The translations under genes and the position numbers were made by a program. A model generated the notes under the pieces. It saw nothing but the letters and a program-made list of their open reading frames with translations. It did no database searches and was not told the DNA's origin. A stretch of DNA of 64,000 nucleotides from Arthrobotrys musiformis. Its lineage: Eukaryota; Ascomycota; Orbiliomycetes; Orbiliales; Orbiliaceae. Positions 44,394 through 56,857 of the stretch are shown piece by piece; position 1 is the first letter of the stretch, and every line of letters begins with the position of its first letter. The DNA lies in contig JAVHJL010000004.1 of NCBI GenBank assembly GCA_036971715.1, positions 1,488,001-1,552,000 on the forward strand, in the 5' to 3' direction.

Positions 44394-47300
44394 ATTGAAT
44401 CGATTTCGATATTAAAAATGAACTAATTTATTAAAAATTGTATTTGTCGTCCGAAGGAAGAAAGAAAAGTTAACGATAGAAAGCAGTTGGAATTAACGAA
44501 TGCTTGTCTGGTTCGAACTGTATATGAATTAAACTGTGAAGTTATAACGATTGTTGATAGTGAAGAATAAGGGAATAAGATCCATCTCAGGATGGCGACA
44601 TGGCTTCAACTTATACTAAATCCCTCCTCCCCGGCAAGGCGAAAAAAGAAATCTTGGACGGCCAGGCCATGATGGTTGTGTCTTTCCGCTTTGCTGGTTT
44701 GGAATGACCCGGCGGATTCTTCACGTTCGTCCGCTAATAATAGACGCCACCCTGCGCTCTGCACCCATGGCTCCAACGTTAAAATTCAGTGTGAGACTAA
44801 AGTTACTGGTAACGGAGACGCTAACGGATTTGGTGAAAAGGTACGGAACTTCCGTAAAAAGACCAGAAGGAAAGAGAAAAAAAGGTGCTCAGCCTTTCTC
44901 TCCTTGCCAGCTGTACTCCATACACGTTCTAGCGTTGGGAGCGGCTGAATGTAACATCTGGGCGGAAACGGACCTTCGTTCATTCCTGCTACTGATTGGG
45001 CATATGGCCAGAGATAGATCACACTGTGCCATTTTTTCTCTTTCTCTCGAGGATCATCGATCCCATTATGCATCATAGTTTTCTTGGGGCTTCTTGGGAA
45101 TATCTTGGGCAGTTACGTAACGATGTATAGACCAACTATGTCATAGCATATGACCTGGCATGGTTCTTTGTTCCTTTAGTTAGAACAACGGCGTATATCA
45201 GATCTTTTCTATCGAGGGAGCCTGCAAATTGTAACGTTAAGCAAGGTCAGGAAGCATGAAATGAATTCCTGCAAATCCCTTTTCGAAAGGAAGCCCGGGC
45301 TGGACTGACAAACGGATGAATAACATCCTCAACGGATCCCGCAAATGTGACCTGTTCTCTTAAGTTGAAACTAAAAACTGCATATAAAATTAAGTGGCTT
45401 TCAGCCTGGGCACCCATCATGTTACAATCAACCTTATAATTCGACCTGGTATGGACACTAGAATACGTGCAGCAATCGTAGGCGACTGATCCGTGAAGCC
45501 TGCCTCGAGGTCGAAAGGGGACCCAGGCACAAGGCGGCCCCGCATATGCACTCACAAAAAGCTTAACACAGGTCTAGCCCTACCGGGACTTAATACAGAT
45601 GGGATAACAATAGCTTTTCCCACAGCCTGCGAGTGCGATCAAGCTCAGCTCAGCCCTTGCCCATTTCCAGATCTGTCAAATCGAAAGGTAAGGAACACAA
45701 AGCCTGGTTCGACGATCGAAAAATCGAAATATTCGTTGGTATGTGATTTTTGGCCGACATGATTGTGGTGAACGGCCCTTCTTTCATGCGCATTAGGGGA
45801 TCCAAGGCCCTCCTGCCACTTGTGCGAGGAACTCTGACGGAGGGTGCAGAAAAAATGGGTCGGCGTACAGACAGGGAACTCTTCTATTTTCCCCATCAAG
45901 CGCGGATGTAACGCCAACCTCTATCATACCTGTTTTTCTGTACTATCGAAACCTTGGGTGTAGTTTAGGTAGAACATCGCTATCATCACGCCCCGAACGG
46001 AGCACACCTGGTCCTTGAGTCCAAGGTCATTTTGCCGGGACATAAATTGAATTTTTCGTTCGGAAGGGATATGCTTACTTAATTTCGATTCTTTTTCGGT
46101 CGACCTCCGAGGTTCATATGTAACCTTTGCCTTGTCTCGCCCCCCTGCTGGTGCTTTTTCTGTGCTTCATGTCAGTTCGGCATTCTCCGTCTTCGTTTTC
46201 CTAAAACTAAAATGACACAACAACACGATCGATCACAGCAACGGACAAAGGAATGCACGGGGAACATCCATTTTTCGCCAAATATTATCCCAAGCCAGTT
46301 CAAACTTCGAACCAACCTGAAGCATTTTTCTCTCGATGTCTTCGTCGATCGGCACCGCCACCTCCAAAAATTCCTTTGCAATAATGCCTTTCGTTCGAAG
46401 TTCGTAGAATTAAGAAACTCGATACTTTCCGTTTGAATCTTAGGTATCGATGCGTTGGCTAGTTTTATCGCATGATATGCGCATTAACAAAGTGTAACTA
46501 TAGCCAATAATGCGCATGCATCTGAAATCACCCCCTCTATCGGCGTATATATCGATATAGAACCTTCTCAGCCACAGTTACATCGACCAAGAGAAATCAC
46601 TCGTCTGGGTATTCTAGGCTCCTCGGATCCAACACACGGCCGTCTGAGGATAACCCCCTTTCTCCCGCCAGTAGATAAATGCAGCGGCAATTCTTGGTAT
46701 TATAACGCCGACGGGGGCGGGAGGACTCTACCCGGACCGAGAGCAGGCACGTGTTCCTGCCATCTATTATTCGGCGCGGGTAGAAGATAAATTTAGAGCT
46801 CTCTATGTCCTTTTCTTTTCTTGTCACGAACAAACATGTAACCATGCTGACAAAGGTGCACGTTGGCAACCTGCAGCTCGCCTATGTTAGCAACCGTGAA
46901 TATAAATCCTAATCAAGGAATTCTTTCTTGGGAGAACAAAGAATAGACAGAAATATTGACGTTAAATACTATGTGGTGGAACATTAGCAGACGCTTGATT
47001 GGGAGTTTCGGCAAGGACTTGGATCCAAAGTCCTGCGCATACCCTAGCCCACCAAACACCATCTCGATAATCCTTTGTTGTTCTTCGTCGATTACAAACC
47101 CCCAGATCCTCAAGATCGCTATATCTAACACATAAACATGCGCCTTTAATCATAATATAGAATCAGCATGCAAATATTGTCTCGGCGACTGCAAATACCA
47201 AACCTCAAGTCCAAAAACAAATGGCCAGTGTCCGACTCGAACAGACATCTTCAGGCACTCTCAAGGAAGCCGTCACCAATCTTTTACAGATCTCAGGCTT

Positions 47301-49346
47301 CTAACTTCCACGAGAGGGCCTGTGCTTTACCTGTTAAGCTAAAGGGCCCTGATTTCGGCTGACTATCGCACTGAAGTAAAGCGCACTTTATGTTCGAGAA
47401 TTTAATATACATCTATGACTTTTGGAGGATACATAATAGCACGGGTGCCTAGATTTCCACACTTATGGCCTGCCGAGCGTCTAGGAATGTAGTATATGAG
47501 TCACTTACCTGTATCCGACGCTGGGAACGAGACTATAGATTTCCATGAATATAGTTTACCACAATTGAAGAGTAGTTCGCAAAAATGAATATATTGACAA
47601 GAATTATAGAACCCTCGAGCCTCGCCCAACCACCGTGTTTGAAAAGACAAATCGAATTCCTCAGATAGAACTGCAATCTACAGACTAAGACAAGAACCCC
47701 ACATCCCAACCATTGCCCACAGGCCGGGCCACAGATCGAGACATGATGACACAGGCTGTTTCCCGAACATATATGCAAGAATTTCTCAACCTAACTCGCA
47801 CGCGCACGTCTTGCTTGATCAATTGTGATTGGTATTGCGTGTCATATCGTAGGATTATACGTATTTGTATCTCCTTTTGGTCCCATGGGGCTTCCCTATA
47901 TTTAAGAAGCCAGCACGTTGTCTCTTTACCTCGTAGTTAATGACAATATAATCGAATGTACGCGTGAAGCTAGTCTTAGGTCGCAGACGCGTTCCACACC
48001 TGCTCGACGTGAAGCCAGGGTAGCAGTGTCATTTATTCGGACGTGGAAGCCTTAATCAACCCCGTCATACAATTTCATCGATATATACGTTGTATGAGGC
48101 CTCCGATTATCCCGTAAACCAGATGCTACTGTGTCGACATGTCTGGCCTCCGAGGTAACTCTTAGATTTATGGGCTACTTAAATAAATAGAGGTACCAAT
48201 CGAATGTATTCGGTATTGATAAGCTACGCGAATGATATAGCTCTGCCTAGGAACGAGGCTATAGTTCTGTGTCGAATCTTTATTCGAAGGGGCGTCTAGG
48301 CTAAATTTTTATATAAATTTATGGTAGGCCGATACCTGTAAAAAATACCACCTAGCGAGCCGACCCGCGGTTGTTCTTGAGGATACACTCGGATATGGAT
48401 TCAAAGCCTCTGTATATTCAAGGATAGAGAATAAATAAAAGGTTCAAGGATTCCTCAATAGAAACTCGAACTACTATCAAAGTAGTCGGATGCAGAGACC
48501 TAGAGACCGGGGCCCTATCGAAAGAGTTTGGGTCCTCTATCCAGCCATATTGTATTTCGCAGTACAAGAGTACCATTGATATTGCATAATACCATTCCGA
48601 TCATGTGCTACTTATACTACAATTATGCTTTCTAAACGGCTCAACCAGTCCAGTTGACCTGACTTCTCAAGATTGATTTCCAACACTTTCGAGTGTTGGC
48701 GCAACGACGAGGTGGGGGGCATTAGGAGAGTCGAGTATACCCCGCAAGCTAGAAGGAACCAGATATCAGATCCATCTTATCAAACCTCCCAAGAGATCTC
48801 GCCCGCCCCTCTCGTACCGATAAGTATTCCGAAGATTCGATCGCTAATCGCAGTTGGGTATCTCGGTGTTGGATCTTGTGTCGATATCTGGGGTAATGTG
48901 TGTGTGGGAAAAAGTATCACGCCACTATCACGTCTATGAGTTCTGACTACACACGGAAGGAAGAAGGTATTAAGAAAGCGATTGATCACTAAACACGCTA
49001 ACTAAAAGATTTTAACTACAAAAGAAAGAAAAAAAGACAAGTTAAACGGCTGGAGCGGAATAATAAAACAGTCGTATAAGAGAGAAAAAAAATGTACAAA
49101 AAAAGAAGGACTTCCCGATCAATCCTCTCTTCTTCTTTTTTGTTTTTTGAACAAGGAAAGCCCCCCCCTGGCGAGGGTAATCGATCAGATAAGAACCCTG
49201 AAGAACGGGAGGAAAATGAACTAAGCAGACACATTGAGTTTATCCCATCCAGTCTAGAAATTACTCCAATGTGCCTTTAGTGTCTCAATTTATGTACCTA
49301 ACAATGCTTTTGTGCCCCCACAGACCCCATCGCGATACTACGTCAT
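44394..49346. other. Gene-poor intergenic block
   Basis: Almost 5 kb with no convincing protein gene. It includes the promoter of the Cys-rich protein gene, a tRNA-like sequence (47222-47348), a 14-mer (47520-47533) found inverted at 51272-51285, and many AT-rich stretches. Open frames are under about 125 codons and show no family sequence. Confidence 0.55.
47222..47348 (-). tRNA. tRNA-like sequence (possible pseudogene or Pol III unit)
   Basis: On the minus strand an A-box-like TAGCTTAACAGG is followed about 85 nt later by a B-box-like TGTTCGAGTC, then a T5 run just downstream. A D-stem (GCTT/AAGC), a CAGGC/GCCTG stem and a T-stem (GTCTG/CGGAC) can be drawn. The acceptor stem has two mismatches and the anticodon loop, with a long insert, lacks a clear T33. 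It is therefore not a convincing functional tRNA; a tRNA pseudogene or tRNA-derived SINE head fits as well. Confidence 0.25.
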
Positions 49347-50072
49347 CTACGCCGTCACACCCAATGTTGGTTTGCCGACTCGTTTCGACTTATAATCCTT
49401 AATCGCGGACTTGATAGCGTCCTCAGCAAGCATACTGCAGTGCAATTTGACGGGCGGCAGACACAGTTCCTTCGCGATCTCGGTGTTCTTGATTCTTCCG
49501 GCATCTTCGAGCGACATGCCGCGGACGAGTTCGGTGAGATATGACGAGGACGCGATAGCGGAGCCGCAGCCGAAGGTCTTGAACTTAACGTCGCTGATCT
49601 TGCCGGTGACTTCGTCGACACGGATTTGGAGCTTCATAACATCACCGCCTGTTTGTGGAAGAATGGGTTAGCCGCCGGATATCAATGGGAGGGAGGGGTA
49701 GCGATGAGCATCGGCCGATGATGACATACAAGCTGGAGCACCGACGAGGCCGGTACCGACATCTAGATCGGCTTTGTTCATCGAGCCAACATTTCGCGGA
49801 CGGGAATAGTGATCTAGCAGTGGATATCGCTGTTAGCCTTCGCTTCTCGGCACAATTTTTTCTTCACGAGATTCGGATATCGATATCCGAACGGCGACGG
49901 CGGTGGAGCATTCCCTGGGAGACATATCTTTTTCATGGTACTGCCTCTTCGATACCGTTCTGACGGCCGGTAGAGGGGTAATATGTGGGCGAGGGGCGGC
50001 GGCGATGAGATTCGGTCGGAGGGCACCTCGCGAGAGGGCTCTTGTTGTTGTCTGGAGAGTTCTCGAAAACAT
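49347..50072 (-). CDS. ISU1: Mitochondrial Fe-S cluster scaffold Isu1 (IscU family)
   Basis: Exons 49928-50072, 49730-49819 and 49347-49648 give 178 residues. The first 40 or so are an Arg/Ser/Thr-rich mitochondrial presequence from ATG 50072. The mature protein reads YHEKVLDHYSRPRNVGSMNK, GTGLVGAPACGDVMKLQI, TFGCGSAIASSSYLTELVRG and LPPVKLHCSMLAEDA. The three cluster-binding Cys (about 79, 106, 149) and the Hsp70-binding LPPVK motif are present. Isu1 is where the Nfs1-Isd11-frataxin complex builds the [2Fe-2S] cluster. Intron 2 (49649-49729) is normal GTATGT...CAG. Intron 1 (49820-49927) appears to have AT...AC ends. Confidence 0.95.
49820..49927 (-). other. ISU1: Apparent AT-AC intron in ISU1
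   Basis: On the coding strand the intron starts ATATGTCTCC and ends GATATCCAC, with a CTAAC branch-like site about 15 nt before the end. Only these boundaries give GAA AAA G|TG CTA GAT CAC, that is EKVLDHY, the invariant IscU sequence. GT-AG alternatives nearby shift the frame or hit stops. The donor looks like GTATGT with G to A at the first base, as in U2-type AT-AC introns, rather than the U12 consensus ATATCCTT. Confidence 0.75.
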
Positions 50073-53000
50073 GATGGATAGATATGGTATACGGGCTTGA
50101 GATAGGTTCGCAGAGTAGCCGATGGAGAGAGACCTGGTGAGTATTTGAAGTATTCGGTGGTTCGCTGTTGTCGATGGGAAGTTGATGATGGTAGATTGGG
50201 ATTTTTGCCTTTCGGCTCTTTGGGGTAGTGTTTTTAAGTTTGGGGGGATTTGCTTAATAAACTTGCTTTTGAGGTACGTCAATGCCGAACAAAATTCTGA
50301 GGCCTAGACACACCAAAGCTTTTGGGAAACGGGATCGATCTTTTGTTTGCTGCCGAGGTCGGCGATTATCGCAACACATTGGCAACACATCTGTGCTTAT
50401 CGCCGGTTATAACCGACTCATCTTCAACGAACTCGCTCTGTGGTATTTCCAACCCGCTCATGATTGTCCGCTATATTATATAATCCCCTCAAGAATTTCT
50501 CTACTAATGCACATCCATAATGATAGCCTAGCCTAGTAAGATATTTTCTCTTGAATTTGGATCTTTGAGAGGCCTGGGAGGATCCAACCTCCTCCCGGCC
50601 TCCTCATGTGCTACATGGCCTCTCTATATGCATACGTACATATTGCCATGTTGACGGGGAAAACTCTGGTTTCTGTTCACATTTCCCCTTCATATTCTAG
50701 ATTTTTTTTTTTAAAAAAAAAAAAACATCGTATGTGACGAGAAAGGGTTGGATCAATTTTATCAAATGTTTACATAACCCATACCTAAAACTTACGTTAA
50801 ATTGCTTTTGCACCGAGTCATGCCCGTTTCAAACATAGCAACATTTTTCAAAAAAAAAGATAAGCCCCGGAAGCGTAGGCGCGGATAATGACACAAAAAT
50901 GGCCGGAATTAATATCCTCGCGGTCTCGGCGCGCCGTGGATGCTGTAACGCACCCTTGACTGACCGCCGGGTAGTCGGTAGTTTGCGGACGTACTAGTAT
51001 GGGCAACATCCTAGACCCACAATGCTATCTAGTAGGCGGTCTTATCTTGATGGTTTGGGTTGATGGTATATCTATGTTTTCCGCGTATTCCGAAGAATTT
51101 GTCTCGTATCTGGCGCCATGGCTAACCTTCCCATGCCGGGACTCGAAAAGTATCCCTTTGTGACGTCTGGGTACGAGACCAGACTCGACGGGACTTGCAG
51201 TGGTTGTGTAGCCCCAGTGTTGCAGTGGAAAGAATCCAATGCAATATTGAATATTCGCAGCGCCACAACTAGTCTCGTTCCCAGCCTCACCCAGAGCCAC
51301 AACCCTTTATGAAGAAGTAACAGGTGACCAGGGGGCCGCCATTATCGTCAGGGCCTACCTTATTTCATCCTCGGCGAGATACATGGAGTATCCAGGCATC
51401 TCTGCAGGAAACGACGAAGGAGTGCCTAGCTAAAGAGAGATCTGGGGTCTGGCGAATTGTCGGGTATCCCTAAGCCCCATCGAAATTTACACCGTGGAAG
51501 AATGCGCAATATGCAATAAGAGAGGCTAGCGTCAGAAGTGAATATTGTGATAGAACGACACCAGTATATTGGTGCCGATGCTGTACTTGAACCGAGCTCG
51601 GCATGCGGCCGTCGAGTTCCGAAATAGTATATACTCTGGTCCAGCTCCGTCTCTGAGCCTGAATATATATAAAAATTATAACCCCCCGGAAGGAAAATAA
51701 AAAACACAAGCTTTCTAGTTTCCATATTGAATAAACGCCCTGTTGCTGAGCGGCCTCAGAGGGCCAGCATATCTAGTATCGATTCCAAAGCTGACTGACT
51801 GTATACATCATGCTGACGACACTTAGTCTGTACCTTGCCATCTATAATTTACACAGCCGAGTACGGTATCTCACTTTAGTTACCGAAGGTCAATAAGCGG
51901 ATATACAAATCCATCGGCTATTATGTTTTTCACATAAGCCTGACATCTAAGGATTATTACGGTCACTTAAACACGCTCTCAACCCCGGATACAAATCAAG
52001 ATATCCTCAATCAAGAGCTCGCCATCTACAGCTTATATATATACTTAAAAAGCTACTCTGTCAAGTATGCGCTTTAATGGCTTGCAATTGAAGATGCACA
52101 TAGTCATATATATACTGTTATTTTGCATCAGGGGGCGGATTCTCACCCTAAATTTAAAGACGGATACATCCTTTTATTACTATATATATATATATATATA
52201 TTTTCAGCTTACTAAGAATAGCTGGTACTTCCCGAACACCAAAAATAACCGGTGTTTTAGAACGCCATAGGGCGGCAGCGATGGCGTGTCTCACGGCTTA
52301 CGTGCTGCCTACGGGGCGGATTTTTAGATTAGGTATATCTTCGTTCTGTGAAGTACCCCGGCGAGCTCAGCGCAGGTTGGATTATTGGTAGACAGTTATG
52401 TATGCTTTCTGGATCTAAGCTTAGACTAGATGGCTATTACTCTGTTCAGTATGGCTCCCTGTAGTCCCAAAACCAATACTACTCGATATTAGCCGGGAAT
52501 TTGACGATGTTCGATTCAATTCGAATTATCTTCGCATCGAGGGTTATGCTTGAGTCATGATCGGCTGAAATACGTACAAGAATTGCCTGTGTTGTCGTAT
52601 GGAAAATACAACAGCCCATCTGCAGGGCGGCCAAAACAGGTAACAGCCCTATTTCTCTCCTCTGACGTGATATCGATTCGATAGTCGGAGGCCTGTCAGG
52701 TTGCGAGTTGGATATCCCTTGACCTCAGGGGATCGAATCAAAAATCAAAAAATTCCGGGTAAAAAAGGGCGGATCTGATCTCCGGGTTATGAAGATGCGA
52801 ATCTGAATCGAAATCTCAAACGTTAACTCTGATTTGACTTCGGCGCGATCCGAGAGAGATGAGATGAGCATGCCATGGATCTTCCCGAGCCCTTGCCTGC
52901 CGCCCAAAATTAAAAAGACAAACCCTCCGACCACCGCTCGCCGCATGCATCATTCAATATTGATATTGGTAATTTATAGAAAGATGGTCGTACACCCGCT

Positions 53001-55077
53001 GCTTTTACCCTATTTTCCGGCGTTCTATCTGCTGATATTATAATATTACGACATGTATGCATCTGGCGTAGCACGAACCCTCTTGACAGAGGACTCTTTC
53101 AAGAACGAAAAGGGGTGGTGTTTCAAGAAGCAGGCTGACATCATGCACAGCTCTGGCCCAGAAAGAGACCAGTCCTAAGGCATCCCTTGGTTAGGTAATT
53201 GTCGGTCGCTGCAGGGCTGCGGCTTTTGTGTTCCTGATTTAGGTTCCTTCCCAAATTAATCTTTGCCATGCCCATGCCATGTCCTGCCGTCGACGGGTCC
53301 ATGGGTCGAGAGCCGACCTGTCGAATCATATGGTTCGTATGCAGTTTGTGCCTCGAGGTCTATAGAGCTCTCAGCTTTTCGTAGGTACGGAGGAGGAAGT
53401 ACTAGCTTCAGCCCCTCCATTCCATTCCAGTTCCAGATCCCCCACGAATATGCACGCCGTCGGGATCTTTTGGTCGCCTCGTCTGTTTATATTCCGTGCT
53501 TCGGTAGTCACTTACATATTACACAATAGTTTGTAGTATTTATTTGCACCACTCGCCGTGAACGATATTTCTTAAAAATCTCATTTCTCCTTCTTCAGTA
53601 TATAAATCTTTGATCACACCGGAATCGATCATAATATTAATTTGTTTCGCATACGAATGCCGCGTTTTCCGTCCAAATATTGGCGGCCACCTGTACTCGT
53701 TTTAAATGTTTATGCTTCCCTAGCGCCCGCTTTCAACTACTCGTATCGTACCAGATCATATCACGCACCGGAACATATCCCGAACGCGAATTCGATTTTA
53801 TTCGGCCAGTGCCCATATCTTACCAGCGACTATTTCCTCTCCTGACCCAAACCACCTGACAAGGCCATTTTTACCATTTTTTTACCCCAAGTTCCATAAC
53901 TAGATCTTAGCGGGATTCTTCAAGCTTGGGGGGAAAAGAGGTCATACGGACGAATCGCTCAGGTTCAACCCCCAAATTTGAAATTCGCTTCGGATTAGTT
54001 ACTTCGTTAGTTAGTTAGATCTAACTCGACGGTTCGAAGGAACGAAAGGAAACAAAGCGGGAAAAGGGTCACACTTCCCCCTTGCAAGCTTGGTTTGGCT
54101 TAGTTGGTAGGTATAAAATAGCATCGGACCTAATCCATCGAATAACAATAAACCGAATGTCATGGACTAAAGGAGAAATCAATCAATCAAAAGGGACCTG
54201 ATCTTGCGACAAAAAGCAAAAGCTTGGACCAATCAGTCAGAACGACTTTTAAGATTATTTATTTTTATTATATTAGCAACCTCGGATCCCTTTTCTCATC
54301 TTTCTCATCTTCTCTTTCCATGATATAATCTTTACCAATATCTTTCCATCCGACGGTCATCCGATATTCAACATTCGATATATATTACACTACAGGACGA
54401 ACATATATAAATCTACAGGCACAAATACACACAGAGGGATATCGATAATACCGCGCAGCATATATTGTATTGTATACAAAATAATTCTCTATCTAATCGC
54501 CACCCCTGTTCCGACAAGACCTCGAAATCGCTCACCCACAAGAACCTCGTATACGAATCTTTAATCATATCTCATCGACGGGCGGAGGAACGAAGACCCG
54601 GTTTTTCTATTGCTCCCTTACCGGCATCAATATTACTTGCTGTTTGCTGCTCCGAAGGCGCATTCGCCCAAAAACAGCAAGGAAAACATCTCACATCAAA
54701 CAGACAGAAAAAAAAAAAAAAAAAAACCTTGGGGGTTTTCCTTGACAAAGATTTAATTACTGAAATTACAAAAGGAAGAAAGAGACAGCGGGAAGTGACT
54801 AAGAGCAAGAGAGCTCGCCCAGCCGACAGAAAAGGAAATACAAGCAGCTGGGAGTCCACTCTTTTTTTTTTTTTTTTTTTTTTTTTTGTTATTGTTATCC
54901 CTCAGCATTCGATTAGATTCAAATCAACCTATCAACATCTTCGCATCTCTCATCGTCCCCGCAAAACCTATCGAGATCGTATCATTCTGGAACGACAACC
55001 AAGCATCTAGGCATCTAGTCTGGTCTGGTCAACTCTCGCCCACCCTCCGTCCCGGCCCCTCCAATCCCGGCCGCAGA
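50073..55077. other. Gene-poor intergenic block with dispersed repeats
   Basis: About 5 kb with no convincing gene. Contains a small foldback (51094-51180), an inverted 14-mer (51272-51285), a TA repeat (about 52183-52201), an A-run (54708-54726) and a 26-base T-run (54862-54887) in the leader region of the downstream carrier gene. Short open frames show no recognisable sequence. Confidence 0.55.
51094..51180. repeat. Small foldback element sharing ends with the 33.5-kb MITE
   Basis: The left end AGAATTTGTCTCGTAT (51094-51109) is identical to the inner right end of the MITE-like element at 33671-33686. The right end GGGTACGAGACC (51169-51180) is inverted relative to it, and the last 25 bases match 13876-13900 at 24 positions. 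The span between the inverted ends is about 80 bp. Confidence 0.45.
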
Positions 55078-56857
55078 ATGGCGATATCCAAAGAAGAAAC
55101 GGTAATAATGGCGAAGGACGACAAACCCGTAAGTTTTAGTTTCAAGCCGCACCTGCACCTGCACACCTTCTGTTACCTTGACCTCTGCAAACCGACCGAA
55201 ACAGAGAGAGAAAGAAGAGAAGATCCCGAGACTCGAGCAAACAAGGCAGACCACCCTTGCCGCAGCCACTTCAGCTCGCTGCCGTCCGGTGTGCAAGCTC
55301 GCAAGCTACCCGGTCTTCTAATCCCGAAAAATTTCTCGTTCGGGATTGTTTTGGCCACCCCAAACTTTAGCTTCGAATTCCTTTTTTTTTTTTTTTTTTT
55401 TTTTTACATGAGGTAAAGATTGCTAACCTCCGTCAAACAATTTCCCTAACAACCCAGACCGCTCTCCAGACTCCAATCACGGCTTCGGCCAACCTCACCG
55501 CTTCAATGACCACAAGCGCCACCGCAGATCCAGATCTCACCTATCGAGTTCGCAAATATGTCGCCAGCCAAACCGTCGCGGCCTTCATTGGCGGTGGTGT
55601 CGCCGGCGCCGTTTCCAGAACCGTCGTCTCCCCGTTGGAGCGGTTAAAAATCCTGTACCAAGTTCAGGGAACAGGGGGAGCTTCCTACACCGGCATTGGA
55701 GCTTCACTATCAAAGATGTGGCGGGAGGAAGGTTGGAAGGGTTTCCTACGGTACGATTTATCCGATTTCTTCCCCCCCAGACGAATATTTTCGTTTGTTA
55801 TTTTTGTTTACCCCGCGAAATGAAGCCCATCTACCGAGAGATAGTGGTGGGGAGCTTTTGTGGGGAAAAACAAGGCGAGATCGCGAAAACGGAACGAAAA
55901 TGCTAATGCGACATATCGTTTGATAGTGGAAACGGGACCAATTGCGTCCGAATCGTTCCTTACTCTGCAGTGCAGTTTTCGTCATATACTGTTTACAAAA
56001 GTGTATGACCCCTAAAGATGACTTTTTTGGTTGGTTTGATTGGCGGGGTTCGGTCTAACGGAAGCTCCTTTTTTAGATGTTCATGGAGGCTGGGAAGACA
56101 GAGCTTGATACGAAAAGGAGACTAGTGGCCGGTGGAATGGCAGGTGTCACATCAGTTGGTATGTTGAACTATCGTCGTCGATACTCAATTGATTGTTTTT
56201 AAGATGCTAATATCTGGATTCCGACAGTCGCGACATATCCCCTTGACATCTGTCGGACACGCTTATCGATACACACAGCGTCGTTAGAAGCTCTCGGAAA
56301 GACAGGACAGCATATTAAAATCCCCGGCATGTGGGAAACAATGGTTCACATGTATAGGAACGAAGGTGGTGTGCTGGCCCTATACCGTGGGATGATACCG
56401 ACATTGGCTGGTGTGGCCCCGTACGTCGGCCTCAACTTTGCATGCTACGAACAGATCAGGGAGTGGATGACCCCTGAGGGAGAGAAGAACCCAGGCCCTC
56501 TTGGGAAGCTAGCTTCTGGTGCCCTCAGCGGCGCAATTGCTCAGACCTTCACCTATCCTTTCGGTATGTAGCCGCTGATTCGATTTTTTAGTCCGGATGA
56601 ACTGATAAGCTAACTATTGCCAAGACCTCCTCCGCCGCCGATTCCAGGTTAACACCATGTCTGGCCTTGGATTCAAGTACAACTCCATCTTTCACGCAAT
56701 CACCTCTATCATCAGACAGGAGGGACTACGAGGCATGTACAAGGGTGTAGTTCCCAACCTCCTTAAAGTTGCGCCATCAATGGCCAGCTCCTGGTTCAGC
56801 TACGAGCTTGTCAAAGACTTCCTCGTCTCTATCGACCCCGACAACAAGCCGATATAA
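55078..56857 (+). CDS. Mitochondrial carrier, Ypr011c-like (APS/PAPS transporter)
   Basis: Exons 55078-55128, 55458-55750, 55927-56002, 56077-56158, 56228-56563 and 56625-56857 give 356 residues. Three carrier repeats carry the signature SPLERLKILYQVQ, ATYPLDICRTRLSIH and TYPFDLLRRRFQV, with the usual paired helices. AGAVSRTVVSPLERLKIL, TRLSIHTASLEALGK and SGLGFKYNS are closest in memory to yeast Ypr011c, a transporter of adenosine 5'-phosphosulfate and PAPS across the inner membrane; CoA carriers (Leu5/SLC25A42) are related alternatives. The N-terminal 40 residues are a poorly conserved extension. Intron 1 is long (329 nt) and contains a 24-base T-run. Exon 3 uses donor GTATGA after Ser. Confidence 0.88.

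Noticed and set aside
49820..49927. GT-AG alternatives for ISU1 intron 1 (GTCTCC donor; CTAACAG or GCTAG acceptors)
   Set aside because: They either shift the frame, read into a stop, or lose the conserved VLDHY residues.
54465..55416. Overlapping 176-181-codon frames upstream of the carrier gene
   Set aside because: They cross long A and T runs and the carrier's first exon in another frame; homopolymers create the open frames.
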